A stretch of DNA of 64,000 nucleotides, from assembly GCA_942159475.1 (NCBI GenBank), contig OW804097.1, positions 53,402,986 through 53,466,985 of the forward strand. Direction: 5' to 3'. Numbering within the stretch: the first letter of the stretch is position 1; every line of letters starts with the position of its first letter. Shown piece after piece: positions 58,401 to 64,000 of this stretch. The notes below the pieces were generated by a model that was given only the letters and a program-made list of their open reading frames with translations, was not told where the DNA came from and did not search any database. The stretch is from Sthenelais limicola. Lineage: Eukaryota > Annelida > Polychaeta > Phyllodocida > Sigalionidae. A program made the translations under genes and the position numbers.

Positions 58401-59171
58401 TTCACAATCCTTAATCCCAACGGCCATAAAAAATCACTTCCAGATGGAATAGCCATATAGCGATATTGACAATAACTGAATAGCTGCTCATTACGAGATG
58501 AATACTGGTAAACAGATATTTGGGACAATTCTGATATTTGTATGAGATGTATACTATACATATATTGTAGATCAGAGTCTCCTCATCTGTGGTGGGTAGT
58601 AGGTCTCCAGGGGTCTGACTAAAAGACGCACAGCACCGAAAACCCGCACAGCACCACCGCTACTTGTGCGACTAATATTAGACGCACCACTTTGCCATTT
58701 TGTACATGAAATATTCTTCCATTATACCATGATATTTGAGGATACAAATGATCAATTGCAGATCTCAAAACCCTGTAAATATGGGTTTTATGACTGGAAT
58801 AGTTTTACTGTAAATAGCTGTCGAAGTTTGTGATATTTAGATTAATCTACTGTCATTAAATCACTGTCCCAGTCATATATTGTAATATTTGTGGAAATTA
58901 CTGGTGGTTTATTTTGAATTCATGCTTGCGAGAATGGGCAACTTTATTAAATACTCTGAATAAAAGGAGAATGAACGCAAATTAATTGAATATTAATATG
59001 GGTGTATGTATTGGAGTTAGGGGAGTCATTATTTGTGGGAAAATATGTCAGGGGAATGATATAATTAGCAAAGAAAGTTTTCTACTATCAAAGAAAACTA
59101 TCACAAGGTTGTACAGCGAAGAGAATATATGACCAAATGATTTTTAACCATAATGCCAAAAAAACTGATTA
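52401..59171. other. Gene-free stretch
   Basis: No gene seen. A C-run lies near 55938-55958. A hairpin at 55573-55623 pairs TTGTCCGCATAA with TTATGCGGACGAA. At 54890-54930 there are three GACCTT-containing repeats. Short repeats CAATAGAATCG at 52549 and 52740 lie in a segment bounded by GATTCCACTGG/CCAGTGGGATC, possibly another small inverted element (about 52466-52840). Confidence 0.5.
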
Positions 59172-59455
59172 AATGGCAAAAACTCTTGGAAGTTTCTCAA
59201 AAATAATTCGAGGAAATCTATTGGAAAACAGTGTTTACTCTTCCATATAAGACATCCACATAGTCGAGGTTACATGTTTTTCAGTACAAAGTAATACATC
59301 GTGCAATAGCTTGCAATGGATTCCTTCCACAAATCCAGGTTAGGAGAAATGACATATATTCATATATACTGCACAGTGATAATGTGGTTCATTTGTTTGT
59401 CAAAAAGCTACTATGGGAAAAATTGTTTGAATGGATTTACAGCTCTGCTATTTAA
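59172..59455 (+). pseudogene. Degenerate LINE C-terminal fragment (zf-RVT type)
   Basis: The plus-strand translation has the order seen at the end of L1-type RT proteins: KWQKLLEVSQ, then EIYWKTVFTLPYKTST, then RLHVFQYKVIHRAIACNGFL, then VHLFVKKLLWEKLFEWI. The Cys residues of the usual zinc-binding motif are gone and two stops interrupt the frame. It is an old remnant with no RT core nearby. Confidence 0.6.
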
Positions 59456-59474
59456 ACTTGAGTTGAAATAATGA

Positions 59475-59699
59475 GTTGATAATTGTAATCCGTCAAAACC
59501 AGAGTCTACCCACACGTCAAAAACATCGACACCAAAACCAACACCTGATCCAACCCCCAAAACATCACCCACTGAAGCCACCAGTTCAAAATCCACCACA
59601 AGTGACGAAGCTGAGTCAAACGATCAAGCCGAGATCGACATAGCTGATGATTTTATACTCAGTGACACTGAGAGCGATCAAGACACGGATAGGGCTTAG
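59475..59699 (+). other. Ser/Thr/Pro-rich acidic open frame, unrecognised
   Basis: 74 codons open to TAG at 59697, without an ATG. The translation moves from KPESTHTSKTSTPKPTPDPT to an acidic end (AEIDIADDFILSDTESDQ), a non-random composition unlike neighbouring frames. It directly follows the LINE remnant and could be its continuation or an unrelated last exon. No family recognised. Confidence 0.25.
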
Positions 59700-61703
59700 T
59701 AGTAAAATACATAGAGTGAAAGCTTCTTATCAGGGAGAAATACCTCCTACTGATTCTGGCCCAGAGTTGGGCCACTGGGCTTATCTAATAGGTATTCTTT
59801 GAACACCATCTGCGCCGCCGACTTGACCTAGGTCAACTGACCTATATACATACTCCAGTGGAAGATCTTGAGGACAGGGGGAAGTTAAGTCCTTAGGTTA
59901 TCCAATATAGCATTTGCGCCCTGTGCCAGTCATACTGGACACAAGGAGAGCTTCATTTTGGTACTTTCCCCCATGTTTCTATGACTATTCTTCAAGGAGA
60001 AACTCCCCCAAAATGACCAAATTGGCTTGTTTTATTTCCCATTTTTAAATACTTTGGAATAATAGGGGAGACGTGAACTCACAATATAGTAAAGAGCATA
60101 TTACATTTAACCACTTGGTATGATTGGTATGAGCGACAGTATGCAACAACATTGTAAAAAATGATGTTATATATATAGCCTTGTATTGTGGTGGGCCCAG
60201 TGTTGGCAGTAGGCTCCATGGCATCACAGGTTCCTCATAAAGGGTGCAATTGCTGTTCATAGGGTTATGATGTATTTAAGGATGATAGAGGGTATTTCCA
60301 AAAGTAGTGGTATCAGTTTTGATTAAATTCCTTTTTTTAAAAATCATTTAAAATGCAAAGGCATATTGGAGACATTGAACATTCTAGTACCTATTACAAG
60401 TTCATACTATGTATGCAAAAAAAATTTTTTTATCCAACTGATTATCACTGATTACAATGTAAACAAGCCATGGAAAAGAAATATCATATTTAATAAAACC
60501 GGTATCAATAGTTTAAATGAGTGCACATTTCTTGACTTGGGTTCCCACCAATAAATTTAACCATGAACCCCCCATCAAGAATTGAACAACAATCTACATC
60601 CTGGCAACTTGGTAACTATAAACAAAAGACCTTGGCAACAAGAGTGCACATTTTTGTACCTGAGAGGCATCTCCTCAATGAATCCCTATTCCTTGATAAA
60701 GGGCTAATGAGCCTGAAACGTCGGACCCCTGAATAAACAAACCTACAACTCATCCTTCCGTCCCTGTCCTTCTTCTGTTCTGGGCTAAATCCTTACCTTG
60801 AAATTGTTAAGAGAAATGGAACAGTGATAGTAAAGCATATGGATATTATTTTCGGGGTTGAACAATCGAATGTATGGTAATCTTACAAATCAAAGCATTC
60901 ATTTATAGGCAGAAGCTTTTTGCAAATGGAGCCATAGACCTGTTATCTTCAATATATGAGCTAAAGACTTCGAACCTATCGTCTCTATCAAGTAATATCT
61001 ATTGTTCACGCAACATATAATATGCCTTCCACCGACTCACAATGAGGTTACTCTATTATGTGAAAATGTTTTTCAACAAAGGTAGCATGTGTTAGTTCAG
61101 CAACGAATGTAATTACAGTAGTGTCAATTGTGTATGTCTTAAGATGGTTCGCAAATGTATTGTTCAGATTAATTATTCATTCATCTCTCCTTCGTTTTTA
61201 ACCATGTATTAGAAATGTATAGGCCAAGATCACAGGTATCTTAATAAAGTCAGTTGCCACAACAACTAAAAAGAGAAGAAAACCATCATTTCTCTTGCCT
61301 GTTATACGATATGGCCAAACCAAGATCAAATTACATTACGTTAATTCTCTCTAAATCTGTCAGACTTGTTGACATATATAATATAAATGTATTAAAAACG
61401 GGTTCCCGTTTTCTGGTATCTTCATACAGTGATCGTTTTCTGAACAGAATTTTTATTACACAATAAGCCATTGCGTTGATTCTAATTCTATTAAGAATAT
61501 CTAATAAAGGTGCCCACACTCGCTAGCATGAAATTTGGAATGAACCACCGGTAATTTTCAACAAATTGTCTATTTGTTGACTGGGAGAGTGAATAAATTA
61601 CAGAAAATTAATTTAAACATCACGGTAAGTGTTTGCAACTTCGACAGTTAATAACAGTAAAACTATTCAATCCCATATTTACTGACTTTTGAGTTCCATT
61701 CAT
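59700..61703. other. Gene-free stretch
   Basis: No coding signal. Contains a CTTGATAAAGGGCTAATGAG / CCTGAAACGTCGG motif (60690-60723), resembling the GAAACGT-type terminal motif of Penelope-like and other retroelements, followed by AATAAA. Confidence 0.5.
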
Positions 61704-61881
61704 CATTAGGAAATAAGGAAACAGAAAGTAAAGGCTTGTATTTGGGAATCACATTTTTATTATTCCATTTGTAAAATGGTTGTGATTTGAGAATTGTAAA
61801 ATTGAAGTATAATAAAATTTTATTTGTAAATTGATAAGATTATGATTAAAAGTTGGTGATGAAATAATAAATATAATAACC
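61704..61881 (-). repeat. B2 terminal repeat of element 3
   Basis: 178 bp, nearly identical to 62096-62273 (GAAATAATAAA versus GAAATGATAAA). It ends ATAATAACC. The outer flank is GAGTTCCATTCAT. Confidence 0.92.
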
Positions 61882-62098
61882 ACATGTAGCGAATGTGGTG
61901 GTTGATGATATGATGATAGGTTGTGGGTGGGTGGGTGACTCGTTGGTGATTGGAAATGGAATGAGACCGGTTGAGGGATTGAAAGGGATTATATATAGTG
62001 GCGGACAGGTGGCGTAGTGGTATTATAATGGGGTGTTATGGGATACTGCTTCCCTTCCTAATGATCCCGCCTTATGCATCTAACAATGCGGCGCACAT
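61882..62098 (-). repeat. A2 repeat of element 3
   Basis: The sequence between the two B copies, ending GCGGCGCACAT. Its partner A1 is outside the window, so it is identified by position only. Confidence 0.75.
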
Positions 62099-62273
62099 TA
62101 GGAAATAAGGAAACAGAAAGTAAAGGCTTGTATTTGGGAATCACATTTTTATTATTCCATTTGTAAAATGGTTGTGATTTGAGAATTGTAAAATTGAAGT
62201 ATAATAAAATTTTATTTGTAAATTGATAAGATTATGATTAAAAGTTGGTGATGAAATGATAAATATAATAACC
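62096..62273 (-). repeat. B1 repeat of element 3
   Basis: Internal 178-bp B copy, 65 bp downstream of the recombinase stop on the minus strand and directly joined to A2. Confidence 0.92.
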
Positions 62274-62338
62274 CAAAAGCCAAATGATAGGGTGGGATGT
62301 GGAGGGTTAAAATGATTGAAGAATTGTGTGGTAGGTTT

Positions 62339-63304
62339 TTATTTTGGTACGAGTGATTTGATGAGGTGTGAGTTTACGAATGATGATTTTGGTTTGATAT
62401 ACGCTTTATATGCGTTTGAACGCCAGCCAATATAGTCTTGTATTTGGAGGTCTGAACAACCCGCCGAATGTGCTGTGGTAGCCGCCAGTTTTCTTATGCT
62501 GTGTAGAGAATACTTAGTATGGACGATGTCACAGTCTTTTAGTGTATTATTCCATACAGACTTCACATAAGAAGTTGGAATGGGCGTAGTCGTACCGGGG
62601 AAAACCGCGAAGGCTTGATTTGGCACAGAAGTAGGATCTCTGACCAGCATTAACTTAATGCTGAGGACGACACAAAGATCTTTAGACTCTGATGCTTGCA
62701 ATGTGACGGTCTTCTGATCGTACGCTGTTTGAAGGTTTTTGGCTGACTTGATGCGTATGGTGACGTGATCATGTTTAACAGAGATGTCCCCTCTATTAAG
62801 GTGGCGAAGGTAGTCGTAGCCTTAGACAGTAGGTGGTAGCACTTCCGACTGCCTCAAGCCGGCGTAGTATAGGACGAGCAAAACACATCTTATATTTTTA
62901 CCTAAGTTGTCGTTTGGAAGTGAGGATATGATTGTTCTGAACTGGGAGATCGATAGAACCAGTTTAATCCTTGGTATATACGCCTTATTCTTGATAAGTG
63001 CCTGTACTGCCCACTTCACTCTGTGGCTATCTAGGGGTGAGGTATCAATGTCTCTTTTATTAAACATTACTCGTAGATGTGAGAGATGATTTTGAATAGT
63101 CTTGGGGGATGGAATATATTTGTCTAAATATTCGATATATGCACACACGTGTATGCTGGTGACTTGAGAAATATGTGTATCTATTTCTCTGATAAAAGCC
63201 AAGAATGTTTTCGTGGCGGACCTGTAGTTAGCGAGCGTCCCAGCCGCCCATGCCTGGTCCTGTCTGCGCTGTGCTTTCTCGATCAGCTGCTCTAACCCTG
63301 GGTC
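62339..63304 (-). pseudogene. Tyrosine recombinase of element 3, one in-frame stop
   Basis: The frame runs from about 63304 (DPGLEQLIEKAQRRQDQAW, without a start codon of its own) through the core-binding domain to YYAGLRQSEV, where the first catalytic Arg is intact. It then continues to a TAA at 62822-62824. After that it continues in the same frame with RIKSAKNLQ, HSIRKLAATTAHSAG (H-x-x-R box) and IGWRSNAYKAYI (terminal Tyr). It is the best-preserved of the three recombinases here: all catalytic positions are present, with one nonsense codon. The missing 5' start follows from the deletion that joined RT directly to this frame. Confidence 0.87.
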
Positions 63305-63426
63305 TCATCAATCTTATTGGGTGGTATTGACAGTGTCATGTTGGACGCCGAGAAGTCTATGCCAAGCCAAGTGACTTCCCTCGACGGGGCCTGGGTTTTT
63401 TCTGACGCCTCCGGTAGGCCAAGTTC
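63292..63426 (-). pseudogene. RT remnant of element 3
   Basis: About 45 codons from the region just after the RT catalytic motif: ELGLPEASEKTQAPSREVTW, LGIDFSASNMTLSIPPNKID. This matches element 2 (LGLPQAEEKAQPPTTEARWL). It ends at a TAG inside the recombinase start, so the RNase H part is gone. A TAG also precedes it. Upstream, about 63440-63570, weak similarity to the pol N-terminus remains. Confidence 0.75.
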
Positions 63427-63582
63427 CTAACAGGTCAGACTCTCTGCCAGTCGCATTACCTGTATGCTCATCACAATAGGGTGCAGATTCGTCGTCGTGC
63501 TCCTGTGTAGTGAGTGCGATGCCGGTAGTGTCTGTAGCTGCTGGTCCTATGGGCGGGGGGCGCCATGGTCTATCCCCGCCCT

Positions 63583-64000
63583 CTACCCGTTTTTTGAGAG
63601 CTGCTGTCCTTGGCTGCGTTGACCAGAGGGCTGGCCGCTGTTGTAGCTGGAATTTGATACTTTAGATTGATTAGTAGCATTTTGCCTTCTTATACATTTG
63701 GAGAAGGCATGTTGGCAGGACTTTCCTATGCTGTCACAATAGGAGCAAATGTGCATGAACTTTATTCCATTTTCACTATGAGTATCGTTATGGGAGCAGG
63801 CAATTTTCTGTGCATTATTAAACATACGACACAATACCTCCGTTTGACTGTTGCTAGCACTAGAACAATTTGTGTCTACCCTGTCATTCTTACTGGAGCC
63901 GGCGTTGCCACCATTTGTAAAAGATAGGCGCACTCTATGCTGGTAAATACGCATTTGGTCGTCCCAGGTAAGTAGGCCCGCTTCTACCTGATCCCACACA
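63583..64000 (-). CDS. gag-like protein of element 3 (partial, C-terminal)
   Basis: Open from the window edge to a TAG at 63583. The first residues (DQVEAGLLTWDDQMRIYQHR) align with element 2 gag (EITWLDADKIQYERIR), followed by the Cys/His array CRMFNNAQKIAC, HICSYC, CQHAFSKC and a Ser/Gln/Gly-rich tail. It provides the intact gag C-terminus that element 2 has lost. It ends about 20 nt before the likely pol start. N-terminal part not in the window. Confidence 0.8.
   Translation of the reverse strand, partial: VWDQVEAGLLTWDDQMRIYQHRVRLSFTNGGNAGSSKNDRVDTNCSSASNSQTEVLCRMFNNAQKIACSHNDTHSENGIKFMHICSYCDSIGKSCQHAFSKCIRRQNATNQSKVSNSSYNSGQPSGQRSQGQQLSKNG

Larger units (their letters stand above)
61704..64000 (-). 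mobile_element. Element 3: Ngaro-like YR retrotransposon, internally deleted, cut by the window edge
   Basis: In minus-strand order: gag C-terminus (64000-63583), short pol N-terminal and RT remnants, recombinase, B1 (62273-62096), A2, B2 (61881-61704). The B repeats are 178 bp and differ by about one base. Both start with CATTAGGAAAT; the A2/B1 junction is GCGCACAT, so CAT is again the shared trinucleotide. The matching A1 should end in GCGCACAT just beyond 64000. Most of RT and all of RNase H are missing. Confidence 0.88.

Overview
The window is repeat-rich animal DNA, A+T-rich, with very long stretches that have no credible gene. Almost everything codable is retrotransposon. Split-direct-repeat tyrosine-recombinase (YR) elements, a Jockey/CR1-group LINE with an esterase ORF, and several decayed LINE ends fit a marine invertebrate. 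The frequent TAGGCCTA-like words hint at an echinoderm or hemichordate, but that is only a weak guess. No tRNA, rRNA, CRISPR array or bacterial-type gene cluster was seen.

Layout. (1) 1-5.6 kb: non-coding, with one copy of a palindrome-ended repeat (3606-4440). (2) 5.67-9.88 kb, minus strand: YR element 1, in the order gag, RT-RNase H, recombinase. It carries one nonsense codon, a lost catalytic Arg, and a 496-bp insertion with inverted ends inside the recombinase. Its gag-pol overlap has a textbook -1 slippery heptamer. (3) 9.9-29.9 kb: non-coding, with tandem repeats, fold-back sequences and two LINE fragments. (4) 29,974-42,757, minus strand: element 2, a full-length Ngaro-like YR element with recognisable split direct repeats (A1...B1-A2-B2). 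Its gag is split by a younger LINE on the plus strand (about 34.3-41.35 kb). (5) 42.8-61.7 kb: non-coding, with fold-backs and two more LINE fragments. (6) 61,704 to the right edge, minus strand: element 3, a second Ngaro-like element with most of RT-RNase H deleted; its 5' end lies outside the window.

The most interesting object is the nested LINE. It has three intact reading frames: ORF1 (coiled coil, RRM-like domain, then a NADAR/YbiA-like domain), a separate SGNH-esterase ORF, and an APE endonuclease-reverse transcriptase. A NADAR domain (an ADP-ribose/N-glycoside-acting fold) joined to a LINE nucleic-acid-binding protein is unusual to my knowledge. Each downstream ORF is preceded by a similar pyrimidine tract ending in CAG, and the spacer before the RT ORF carries two tandem TATA-containing monomers. 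This suggests that the downstream ORFs may be expressed by splicing or an internal promoter. How these parts work together is inferred from domain content only.
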